Assembly: GCA_036012725.1 (NCBI GenBank)
Contig: DASCPW010000090.1
Location: 1 to 7,645, forward strand
Length of the DNA: 7,645 bases
Direction of reading: 5' to 3'
From: GCA-2686765 sp036012725
GTDB lineage: Bacteria; Pseudomonadota; Alphaproteobacteria; Rhodospirillales; 2-02-FULL-58-16
Below are positions 1 through 6,358 of this stretch, piece after piece. The notes beneath the pieces are model-generated. The model did not search any database. It was given only the letters and a program-made list of their open reading frames with translations, and had not been told where the DNA came from. The position numbers and the translations under genes were made by a program. The number at the start of each line of letters is the position of its first letter. Positions within the stretch are counted from its first letter, which is position 1.

Positions 1-122
1 ATATACATTTTTATAAGAAAATTGTTGTGATGGTTTTGTTGAGTGGGTTCAGTGTGAGCTTGATATTGGGACGACGTGCAACAGCTCTGTGTCGCTGATT
101 GGTCAAAGAAAATGCTGTTAAA

Positions 123-128
123 AAGGAG
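123..128 (+). promoter_or_regulatory. Shine-Dalgarno site that sets the start of the Sel1-repeat gene
   Basis: AAGGAG lies six bases upstream of the ATG at 135. This near-perfect site favours 135 over the upstream in-frame TTG at 99, which has no comparable site in front of it and would add only a short charged stretch (MVKENAVKKERK) without homology to the Sel1 fold. The rest of 1-122 is AT-rich. I see no promoter pair there that I would defend. Confidence 0.75.
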
Positions 129-134
129 CGGAAG

Positions 135-539
135 ATGAGTGTTTCAGCGGAAAAAAACAGCGGAGATCATGCGCCTGCACTGAAGAAGTGGGGACCTCTT
201 GCCGAACAGGGGGCTGCCCCCGCCCAATACAATCTTGCTATGCTTTACTATAACGGAGAAGGTGTCCCGAAAAACTATGAGATTGCCTTCAAGTGGTTCA
301 AACTCGCCGCCCAACAAGGTCTTTCCCGTGCCCAGTACAGTCTGGCTTTGATGTACTTGCAGGGAAACGACACCATGAAAGATTACACTCTTGCCCATAT
401 GTGGTTGAATATTGTTGTTTCTCAGGGATTTGAGGAAGCCAAGGAAGATCGAGATAAAGTTGAAAAATTGATGACTCCCGAGCAACTCGAAAGCGCACGG
501 AAGCTTTTCCGCGAATGGATAGAGGAACACGGGGAATAG
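135..539 (+). CDS. Small Sel1-like repeat (TPR-like) protein, apparently cytoplasmic
   Basis: A 134-residue protein built almost entirely of Sel1-like repeats, helical hairpins related to TPRs that usually mediate protein-protein contacts. Seen directly: a partial repeat at residues 13-29 (ALKKWGPLAEQG), a full repeat at 30-65 (AQYNLAMLYYNGEGVPKNY...), a second full repeat at 66-101 that keeps AQYSLALMY but has the canonical GxGV turn altered to GNDTM, and a charged helical tail (LMTPEQLESARKLFREW) of the kind that often caps these proteins. Many bacterial relatives are exported and begin with a signal peptide; this one starts with a polar segment (MSVSAEKNSGDH) and has no hydrophobic stretch, so it is probably cytoplasmic or an N-terminally shortened relative. 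The start follows the Shine-Dalgarno at 123-128. It is flanked by AT-richer DNA and is not close enough to alaC to be in its operon. The partner and process are unknown. The family call is firm, the function is not. Confidence 0.85.
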   Translation: MSVSAEKNSGDHAPALKKWGPLAEQGAAPAQYNLAMLYYNGEGVPKNYEIAFKWFKLAAQQGLSRAQYSLALMYLQGNDTMKDYTLAHMWLNIVVSQGFEEAKEDRDKVEKLMTPEQLESARKLFREWIEEHGE

Positions 540-550
540 CCAGCGCAAAT

Positions 551-577
551 ACCCCATATTACCAAATTATGGGGTTT
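551..577 (+). terminator. Possible Rho-independent terminator of the Sel1-repeat gene
   Basis: A perfect 8-bp inverted repeat, ACCCCATA (551-558) with TATGGGGT (568-575), closes a 9-base loop, begins 12 bases after the sel1 stop codon and runs into a short TTT. Position and shape fit a terminator, but the T-tract is short and the stem is only half GC, so it could be a weak terminator or a simple 3'-end stabilising hairpin. Confidence 0.45.
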
Positions 578-602
578 AGCGGCGATATTGCCGAGAACTT
601 CC

Positions 603-655
603 AGACGACGGGTAAACAGCGGTCATTCTCCGGGAATGACCGGACCGCGTCGTCT
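603..655. repeat. Two-tier inverted repeat (nested hairpin)
   Basis: Outer arms AGACGACG (603-610) and CGTCGTCT (648-655) are perfect complements. Inside them GGTCATTC (621-628) pairs perfectly with GAATGACC (634-641) around a 5-base loop, and GGT (611-613) can also pair with ACC (644-646). The whole folds as a 53-base stem with one internal loop. An alternative pairing, GCGGTC (619-624) with GACCGC (643-648), competes with part of it. The GTCATTC...GAATGAC core resembles small palindromic intergenic repeats common in proteobacterial genomes. It could also be a transcribed RNA structure. No poly-T follows, so a terminator is less likely. Confidence 0.5.
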
Positions 656-876
656 CAAAATCCCCTTCCATGGATACGATCCACCATTTCCAAGTGGTTT
701 CCGGAACAAATTGCCCTGTCTTAAGTGCGCAGGAAATGACGCTGAGACGTGGTTTTGAGCGGCTGGCTGTCAATGGTGCCCGCTCCGACGTTGATAATCC
801 CGGCGAGGAGTTTCAGTCCACATCTTGTGTCCCCATCTGTTTGATGGCACGATGACTTACTTTCCTCGGAAATGGA

Positions 877-905
877 TTGAGACCTTGACATAAAAGACGA
901 ATAAG
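877..905 (+). promoter_or_regulatory. Candidate sigma-70-type promoter for the alaC-hom-glpX-recJ block
   Basis: TTGAGA (877-882), a 17-base spacer and AATAAG (900-905) give a 5/6 and 4/6 match to the usual -35 and -10 boxes. A start about seven bases later would fall at roughly 911-914, almost on the ATG at 915, so the message would be nearly leaderless. This fits the lack of a clear Shine-Dalgarno before alaC. A perfect TTGACA also occurs at 885-890, but its 17-base partner (acatca) is poor. This is pattern matching only. Confidence 0.3.
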
Positions 906-914
906 CCACATCAC

Positions 915-2138
915 ATGGAACAGGAATTTCACCGTATCCGGCGTTTGCCGCCCTACGTGTTTGCCGAGGTCAACGCAATGAAAGCCCGTGCCCGGGCCGC
1001 CGGCGAGGACATCATCGATTTTGGCATGGGCAACCCGGACAGTCCGACGCCGGCCCATATCGTCGATAAGTTATGCGAGACGGTGCGCAATCCGCGTACC
1101 CACCGCTATTCCAACTCGCGTGGTATTCCAGGCTTGCGCAAGGCCATCGCGCGGTATTACGGACGCCGTTTCGGCATCGATGTCGATGCCGAAACCGAAA
1201 CAATCGTCACCTTGGGTTCCAAGGAAGGACTGGCTAACTTGGCGTCGGCCATATCCTCTCCCGGTGACGTGATTTTATCGCCAAATCCCAGCTATCCCAT
1301 CCATCCCTTTGGTTTCATCATTGCCGGCGCCACGGTACGCAACATCCCCATCGTTTCCGACGGGAATTTATTGGCGGCTTTGGACCGCGCCGTGCGCCAC
1401 AGTGTGCCCAAACCGACGGCGATCGTGCTCAATTATCCGAACAACCCCACCGCCGTCTTGGCGGACCTGGACTTCTATGCTCAAGTGGTGGATTTCTGCC
1501 GTCACCACGGAATTTATATTCTTTCCGACATTGCTTATGCCGAAATCTATTTCGACTGTGAGCCACCGCCGTCGATCCTGCAGATTCCCGCCGCCAAGGA
1601 GATTTCCGTCGAATTCACTTCCATGAGCAAAACCTACTCCATGCCCGGCTGGCGCATTGGTTTCGCTACTGGCAACAAGAGGCTGATCGCGGCGCTGGCG
1701 CGTATCAAATCGTACCTTGATTACGGGGCTTTTACGCCGTTGCAGGTTGCCTCCGCCGCCGCCCTCGACGGTCCTCAAGATTGTGTCGATGAAATAAGGA
1801 ACATCTACCGCGGACGCCGCGACGTGTTGATCTCAGGATTGACCGGCGCTGGCTGGAATGTTCCCAGCCCGCCTGCCACCATGTTTGCTTGGGCGCCTAT
1901 CCCACCGGCATTCGCGCATTTGGGTTCGATGGAATTTTCCAAGCTTTTGCTGCGCGAGGCGCAAGTCGCGGTTTCACCAGGCATCGGTTTCGGCGAACAT
2001 GGCGACGGCCATGTCCGTTTCGCCTTGGTCGAGAACCGGCAACGGACCCGCCAAGCCACCCGTAGCATCAGGGCGTTCCTCAACAATTACGACAAAGTGA
2101 TCGAGGAAACGGAAAAAAAACGAGCGGCGGCTCTTTAA
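915..2138 (+). CDS. alaC: AlaC-type PLP-dependent aminotransferase (glutamate-pyruvate)
   Basis: A 407-residue fold-type I (class I/II) aminotransferase. Its N-terminus (RIRRLPPYVF, then GEDIIDFGMGNPD) and much of its length closely match my recollection of E. coli AlaC, which transfers amino groups between glutamate and pyruvate to make alanine. Visible active-site residues are Asn177 in the NNPT motif, Asp205 and Tyr208 in SDIAYAEIY, the PLP Schiff-base Lys239 in SMSKTYSMPGWR, and substrate-carboxylate Arg368 in HVRFALVENR, so the enzyme should be active. Length is normal and there is no signal peptide, so it is cytoplasmic. Relatives are often annotated LL-diaminopimelate or aspartate aminotransferase; substrate choice cannot be settled from sequence alone. 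The ATG at 915 is chosen because homology starts at once, although no good Shine-Dalgarno precedes it. It is followed after 23 bases by hom, which suggests an amino-acid biosynthesis operon. Confidence 0.9.
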   Translation: MEQEFHRIRRLPPYVFAEVNAMKARARAAGEDIIDFGMGNPDSPTPAHIVDKLCETVRNPRTHRYSNSRGIPGLRKAIARYYGRRFGIDVDAETETIVTLGSKEGLANLASAISSPGDVILSPNPSYPIHPFGFIIAGATVRNIPIVSDGNLLAALDRAVRHSVPKPTAIVLNYPNNPTAVLADLDFYAQVVDFCRHHGIYILSDIAYAEIYFDCEPPPSILQIPAAKEISVEFTSMSKTYSMPGWRIGFATGNKRLIAALARIKSYLDYGAFTPLQVASAAALDGPQDCVDEIRNIYRGRRDVLISGLTGAGWNVPSPPATMFAWAPIPPAFAHLGSMEFSKLLLREAQVAVSPGIGFGEHGDGHVRFALVENRQRTRQATRSIRAFLNNYDKVIEETEKKRAAAL

Positions 2139-2161
2139 CAGACTCTGAACGGCGATCAACG

Positions 2162-3460
2162 ATGAACAAGCCCCTCAAGATTGCCGTCGCCGGCCTCGGC
2201 ACGGTTGGCGCCGGCACCCTGAAGCTACTGTTCGAGCAGGCCCGGCTTATTGAACGCCGATGCGGGCGCGCCATCATGGTGACCGCCGTTTCGGCGCGGG
2301 ATCGAAGCAAGGATCGGGGCGTGTCCTTGGAGGGAATTGCTTGGTACGACAATCCGGCGGTCATGGCGGCCCAAGCCGATGCCGGCGTGGTTGTGGAACT
2401 GATCGGCGGTTCGGAAGGCATCGCCAAGCAGATTTGCGAGACCGCCATCGCTTCCGCCAGGCACCTGGTGACGGCCAATAAAGCGCTTCTCGCCCATCAC
2501 GGAACCGCCCTGGCCCAGGCCGCCGAAGGGGCCGGCGTGGCTCTTGCCTACGAGGCGGCGGTGGCCGGTGGCGTTCCCATCGTCAAGGCTTTGCGCGAAG
2601 CGCTGGTCGCCAATGGCGTCAACCGCGTTTACGGTATTCTCAACGGCACCTGCAACTATGTCCTCACCATTATGCGTGAAAGCGGCCGCAAATTCGAGGA
2701 TGTACTGGCGGAAGTGCAATCGCTTGGTTATGCCGAAGCTGATCCCAGCTTCGATGTGGACGGCATCGACACCGCCCACAAGCTGGCTATTCTCGCCAGC
2801 GTCGCTTTCGGTGGCAAGCTTAATTTCGATGCCGTTTATATCGAAGGCATCCGCGATGTTTCTCCCTTGGACATCCGTTTCGCCGAGGAGTTGGGCTTCC
2901 GGATCAAGCTATTGGGCATCGCCCGCATGACGGAACATGGTGTCGAACAACGGGTGCATCCCTGCATGGTGCCCATGAACGCCCCCATTGCGCATATCGA
3001 AAATGTTTTCAATGCCGTGGTTGTCGATGGTGACTTCGTCGGCACCACCATGTACGAGGGCCACGGCGCCGGAGCCGGTCCGACGGCTTCGGCGGTGGTC
3101 GCCGACTTGATGGACATCGCCAGGGGATGCTCCACGCCCACTTTCGGGGTGCCGGCCGAGGATCTGGAAGCGCTCCCCGCCGCGCTCATGGAACGCCACT
3201 TTGGCGCTTATTATATTCGGCTGATGGTATTGGACCAGCCGGGGGTGTTTGCCGACGTTGCGGCGGCGCTTCGCGATCACGATGTCTCCATGGAGGCGGT
3301 ACTGCAGCGCGGGCGGGCGCCGGGCGAGGCGGTTCCGGTGGTCATGACCCTCCATGAAACCGAGGAATTGGGCGTCGTGCGAATGCTGGAAAAGGTCGGC
3401 GCCTTGCCAACGGTGGTCGAGCCGCCGCAAATGATCCGCATAGAATCGTTCGACCCGTAA
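2162..3460 (+). CDS. hom: Homoserine dehydrogenase with C-terminal ACT domain
   Basis: A 432-residue NAD(P)-dependent enzyme that reduces aspartate-4-semialdehyde to homoserine, the branch point to threonine and methionine. Seen in order: a Rossmann nucleotide-binding segment with GLGTVG (11-16), TANK ending at Lys107, the family motif NGTCNY (161-166), the substrate-binding and catalytic region with Glu192, Asp203 and Lys207 in EADPSFDVDGIDTAHK (Asp203 and Lys207 match the catalytic Asp/Lys pair four residues apart in yeast homoserine dehydrogenase), and an ACT domain from about residue 350 (IRLMVLDQPGVFADVA). The ACT domain in this family usually carries feedback control by threonine; here that is inferred. 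It is a monofunctional enzyme with no aspartokinase part and normal length. The ATG at 2162 has only a weak ribosome binding site and may depend on translation running in from alaC 23 bases upstream. Confidence 0.95.
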   Translation: MNKPLKIAVAGLGTVGAGTLKLLFEQARLIERRCGRAIMVTAVSARDRSKDRGVSLEGIAWYDNPAVMAAQADAGVVVELIGGSEGIAKQICETAIASARHLVTANKALLAHHGTALAQAAEGAGVALAYEAAVAGGVPIVKALREALVANGVNRVYGILNGTCNYVLTIMRESGRKFEDVLAEVQSLGYAEADPSFDVDGIDTAHKLAILASVAFGGKLNFDAVYIEGIRDVSPLDIRFAEELGFRIKLLGIARMTEHGVEQRVHPCMVPMNAPIAHIENVFNAVVVDGDFVGTTMYEGHGAGAGPTASAVVADLMDIARGCSTPTFGVPAEDLEALPAALMERHFGAYYIRLMVLDQPGVFADVAAALRDHDVSMEAVLQRGRAPGEAVPVVMTLHETEELGVVRMLEKVGALPTVVEPPQMIRIESFDP

Positions 3461-3524
3461 TGAAACAAGGCATCGCGCCTTAAACTCCTTTATCTTTGCG
3501 TGTTAGCAGGAAAGGAATCGGTCC

Positions 3525-4502
3525 ATGCCCAGGAAGTCCTCTTTCATTGGTCGCAATCTTGCCATGGAGGCGGTGCGGGTCACCGAAGCCGCGGCCCTTG
3601 CCGCGTCAGCGCTGATGGGACGGGGCGATGACCAAGCTGCCGATCAGGCGGCGGTGGATGCCATGAAAAGCGCCCTCGATGAGATCGCCATAGATGGCGT
3701 CATCCATATCGGCGAAGGCAGCAAGGATGAAGCCTCCAAGCTCTATCATGGTGAAAGCGTGGGAACGGGTGACGGCCCCAAGGTGGACCTGGCCCTGTTG
3801 CCGCTCGAGGGGCCGACCATCATCGCCAAGGGCGAACACAACGGTCTGTCGGTGATCGCCATGACCGAGACGGGCGGGTTTCTCCTTACCCCGAATACCT
3901 ACATGGATAAAATCGCCATCGGCGGCGGTTTTCCCGATGGCATTATTGATCTCGACGAGGAACCTGCTAAAAACCTGCAGGAATTGGCGGCGGCTAAGGA
4001 CGTCGATATCAGCGACCTGGTGGTCTGCATCCTTGACAGGCCCCGCCATACTCAACTTATCGCCAGCGTCCGCGAGGCCGGGGCGTGTATCGTGCTGATC
4101 ACCGCCGGTGATGTTTCCGGCATCATCGCCACCACTTGGCCGAAAAGTGGCATCGATATCTACATGGGTATCGGTGGCGCCCCCCAGGGGGTGCTGGCGG
4201 CGGCGGCGCTCGGTTGTGTCGGCGGTCAGATGCAGGGACGTCTTGTGTTTCGCGATGATAGCGAGAAGAAAATGGCTAAGGATTGCGGCATTAACGATCT
4301 GGACCGCAAATATGCCCTCGAAGACATGGCGACGGGTGATTTGACTTTTGCCGCCACCGGCGTGACCGACGGCTCCATTCTCCCCGGTATTCACCGCGAA
4401 TACGGCGTTCCCGTCATTCATTCGCTGGTCATGCGTTCGAATACCGGCACGATCCGTCATATCAAAGCTTTCCATGATTTTGTCTCCATGAAGGGGTTTT
4501 AA
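3525..4502 (+). CDS. glpX: GlpX-family class II fructose-1,6-bisphosphatase, active-site residues altered
   Basis: A 325-residue protein that aligns along its length with class II fructose-1,6-bisphosphatase (GlpX), the gluconeogenic or Calvin-cycle enzyme removing the 1-phosphate of fructose-1,6-bisphosphate with a divalent metal. Conserved family features are RVTEAAALAA, Asp40 in AADQAAV, Glu64 in IGEG, Asp68, Glu95, Tyr126 in TYMDK, RPRH, and Asp196 in AGDV. Against E. coli GlpX several expected metal or substrate positions differ: Asp85 is Leu92, Thr90 is Pro97 (DPIEGT has become LPLEGP), Asp186 is Ala194, and Glu213 is Gln221 (GAPEG has become GAPQG). The E. coli comparison is from memory. 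The frame is intact and the ribosome binding site good (AAGGAA about seven bases before ATG 3525), so the gene looks expressed. It lies 64 bases after hom and 7 before recJ. Family membership is secure; phosphatase activity is doubtful. Confidence 0.9.
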   Translation: MPRKSSFIGRNLAMEAVRVTEAAALAASALMGRGDDQAADQAAVDAMKSALDEIAIDGVIHIGEGSKDEASKLYHGESVGTGDGPKVDLALLPLEGPTIIAKGEHNGLSVIAMTETGGFLLTPNTYMDKIAIGGGFPDGIIDLDEEPAKNLQELAAAKDVDISDLVVCILDRPRHTQLIASVREAGACIVLITAGDVSGIIATTWPKSGIDIYMGIGGAPQGVLAAAALGCVGGQMQGRLVFRDDSEKKMAKDCGINDLDRKYALEDMATGDLTFAATGVTDGSILPGIHREYGVPVIHSLVMRSNTGTIRHIKAFHDFVSMKGF

Positions 4503-4509
4503 GGGCATC

Positions 4510-6327
4510 ATGGGGAAGGCTGCTTCCCTTTCCGAGGGAGAAGCCGATGGCGAGTGTTTCCTGGGCGTTGAGAAGTCCCTGTCGGGCAAGCGCTGGCTGA
4601 TCAACCCGTTTGACGACCGCGCCTCGTTGACCCTTGCCCAACGGGCTGGAATTCCCGAAGTCGTCGGCCGCCTGCTAGCGGCGCGTGGAGTCGGGTTTGA
4701 AGAAGTGGATGCCTTCCTCAACCCCAAACTCAACCGGTTGTTGCCCGATCCCAATCACCTCAAGGGCATGAAGGCGGCTTGCGAACGGCTGAGCAGTGCC
4801 ATCGTGCAGGGTGAACAGATTGCCATCTTCGGCGATTACGACGTTGACGGGGCAACATCCTCGGCCCTGTTGTCGCGTTTTTTTTCCGCCGTCGGCGGAC
4901 GCTGTCGAATCTACATTCCGGACCGTCTAAGCGAAGGCTACGGCCCCAACGAAGAAGCCTTGCGCAAGCTTTTAGGCGAGGGAATTTCCGTCGTCGTGAC
5001 GGTGGACTGCGGCACGAGCGCCCATGCTCCCCTGGAGGCGGCGGCGCGGGCGGGACTTGACGTAATCGTCGTCGATCATCACGAATCGGAAACGCGGCTG
5101 CCGCCGGCCGTCGCCGTGATCAATCCCAACCGTCTGGACGAAGACAGCCCTCACGGCCAGTTGGCGGCGGTGGGCGTGGCTTTTCTGCTGACGGTCGACC
5201 TTAACCGGACCCTGCGCCAAGCCGGCTGGTACCAAAGCCGCGCCCGCCGCCATCCGGAACCCGACCTTCTCCAGTGGCTCGACCTGGTCGCTCTTGGCAC
5301 CGTTTGCGACGTGGTGCCGCTGACCGGAGTCAACCGCGCCCTGGTGACGCAGGGACTGAAAGTCATGGCGCGGCGCGACAATCCCGGCCTCAAGGCGTTG
5401 GCCGACGTCGCCGGGATCGACGAACCGCCGGGAACCTATCATGCCGGGTTCATCCTTGGTCCGCGGATCAACGCCGGCGGGCGTATCGGCGCTGCCGACC
5501 TGGGCGCGCGTCTGCTCGCCACCGACGATAACGACGAGGCGGTCTCGATCGCCTTTCGTCTTGATGAGCTCAACCGGCGGCGCCAGGAGATCGAATCCAT
5601 GGTCTTCGAGCAGGCATTAACCCAGGTCGAGGCGGCGCAATCCGGGACGGCGCCCCTGATTCTTGCCGTTGGCGAGGATTGGCATCCGGGTGTAATCGGT
5701 ATCGTCGCCAGCCGCCTGACGGAACGCCATGGCCGCCCAACCTGCGTGGTTTCGCTCGTTGGGGCGATGGGCCAGGGATCGGCGCGCTCGGTCGCCGGCA
5801 TTGATCTCGGCGCCGCCGTCATCGCCGCCCGGCAGGCCGGGCTGCTTATCAAGGGTGGCGGACATCCCATGGCGGCGGGATTTACTGTCGAAAGAGAGCT
5901 TGTGCCGGAGTTTGGCCGCTTTCTGGGCGAGCGGCTGGCGAGCGCCGCCGCCACCGCCGGAGGCCCCGTCCTTCACCTCGACGGGGCGATGAAAACCGCC
6001 GCCGCCAATTTGGGTTTGGTGGCGGCGCTGAAGCGGGTGGAACCGTTCGGGGCGGGCAACCCCGAACCCCGATTCGCGGTCACTAATGTCCGGCTGGGCT
6101 ATGCCGACCCGGTCGGCAAGGAGGGAAATCACCTGCGTTGCGCTCTTTGCGACGACGGTGGCCATCGCCTGAACGCCATTGCCTTTAGGGCAATGGAGGC
6201 GGATTTGGGCAAGGCGCTCAAGAATCACGGCGGCGCCCTTTTCCACATCGCCGGGCGGCTTCGTGAAAACGTCTGGCGGGGCCGGCAATCCGTGCAGCTC
6301 ATCATCGACGATGCCGCGCTCGCCTGA
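4510..6327 (+). CDS. recJ: Single-stranded-DNA-specific 5'-3' exonuclease RecJ
   Basis: A 605-residue DHH-superfamily nuclease that degrades single-stranded DNA 5' to 3' in RecF-pathway recombination, mismatch repair and base-excision repair. Domains in order: DHH domain with DYDVDG (109-114), Asp166 in VDCGTS, the DHH signature's aspartate and two histidines at 189-191, and Asp267 in GTVCDVVPL, together the expected Mn/Mg ligands; a linker with LGPRINAGGRIG; a DHHA1 domain with GEDWHPGVIGIVASR and GGGHPMAAG (449-457); and a C-terminal OB-fold-like region starting near FGAGNPEPRF. All key residues are present and length is normal. The first ~20 residues (MGKAASLSEGEADGE...) are not typical, and family homology starts near FLGVEKSLSGKRW, but no better in-frame start was found. 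The ATG is 7 bases after the glpX stop with a modest AAGGG just ahead, consistent with translational coupling. Confidence 0.95.
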   Translation: MGKAASLSEGEADGECFLGVEKSLSGKRWLINPFDDRASLTLAQRAGIPEVVGRLLAARGVGFEEVDAFLNPKLNRLLPDPNHLKGMKAACERLSSAIVQGEQIAIFGDYDVDGATSSALLSRFFSAVGGRCRIYIPDRLSEGYGPNEEALRKLLGEGISVVVTVDCGTSAHAPLEAAARAGLDVIVVDHHESETRLPPAVAVINPNRLDEDSPHGQLAAVGVAFLLTVDLNRTLRQAGWYQSRARRHPEPDLLQWLDLVALGTVCDVVPLTGVNRALVTQGLKVMARRDNPGLKALADVAGIDEPPGTYHAGFILGPRINAGGRIGAADLGARLLATDDNDEAVSIAFRLDELNRRRQEIESMVFEQALTQVEAAQSGTAPLILAVGEDWHPGVIGIVASRLTERHGRPTCVVSLVGAMGQGSARSVAGIDLGAAVIAARQAGLLIKGGGHPMAAGFTVERELVPEFGRFLGERLASAAATAGGPVLHLDGAMKTAAANLGLVAALKRVEPFGAGNPEPRFAVTNVRLGYADPVGKEGNHLRCALCDDGGHRLNAIAFRAMEADLGKALKNHGGALFHIAGRLRENVWRGRQSVQLIIDDAALA

Positions 6328-6358
6328 CCATAAACAGATATACTGTGGCGTGGCGCCG

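Larger units (their letters stand above)
540..914. other. Non-coding gap between the Sel1-repeat gene and alaC
   Basis: This 375-base stretch has no open frame I believe in: the possible short frames lack ribosome binding sites and resemble no family. It contains a hairpin just after the sel1 stop (551-575), a larger nested inverted repeat (603-655), then about 220 bases without clear structure, and finally a possible promoter next to the alaC start (877-905). A short minus-strand reading around 721-790 (DSQPLKTT) resembles a motif from IS5-type transposases, but it is too short to call an insertion-sequence remnant. Confidence 0.6.

Noticed and set aside
99..134. Upstream TTG start at 99 extending the Sel1-repeat protein by 12 residues.
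   Set aside because: The AAGGAG at 123-128 is ideally placed for ATG 135 and the extension has no homology or signal-peptide character.
70..620. Imperfect direct repeat of about 16 bases (GACGACGTGCAACAGC at 70-85 and GACGACGGGTAAACAGC at 604-620) flanking the Sel1-repeat gene, as possible boundaries of an inserted cassette.
   Set aside because: Mismatches and a gap, simple GACGACG core, and one copy is explained by the nested inverted repeat; not enough to claim attachment sites.
721..790. Minus-strand reading GTIDSQPLKTT, reminiscent of the DSQSVKTT motif of IS5-type transposases.
   Set aside because: Only about nine residues match, the flanking residues do not continue the transposase pattern, and no terminal repeats or target duplication were seen.
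670..855. A 61-codon plus-strand open frame starting at ATG 670 in the sel1-alaC gap.
   Set aside because: No ribosome binding site, no recognisable family, and unremarkable composition; likely a chance frame.
3467..3481. AAGGC/GCCTT hairpin between hom and glpX as a terminator.
   Set aside because: The stem is only 5 bp and no T-tract follows, so it is unlikely to stop transcription.
3606..4754. Long minus-strand open frame of 382 codons opposite glpX and the start of recJ.
   Set aside because: It is the shadow of the GC-rich genes on the plus strand; its translation shows no domain, and glpX and recJ are supported by clear motifs.
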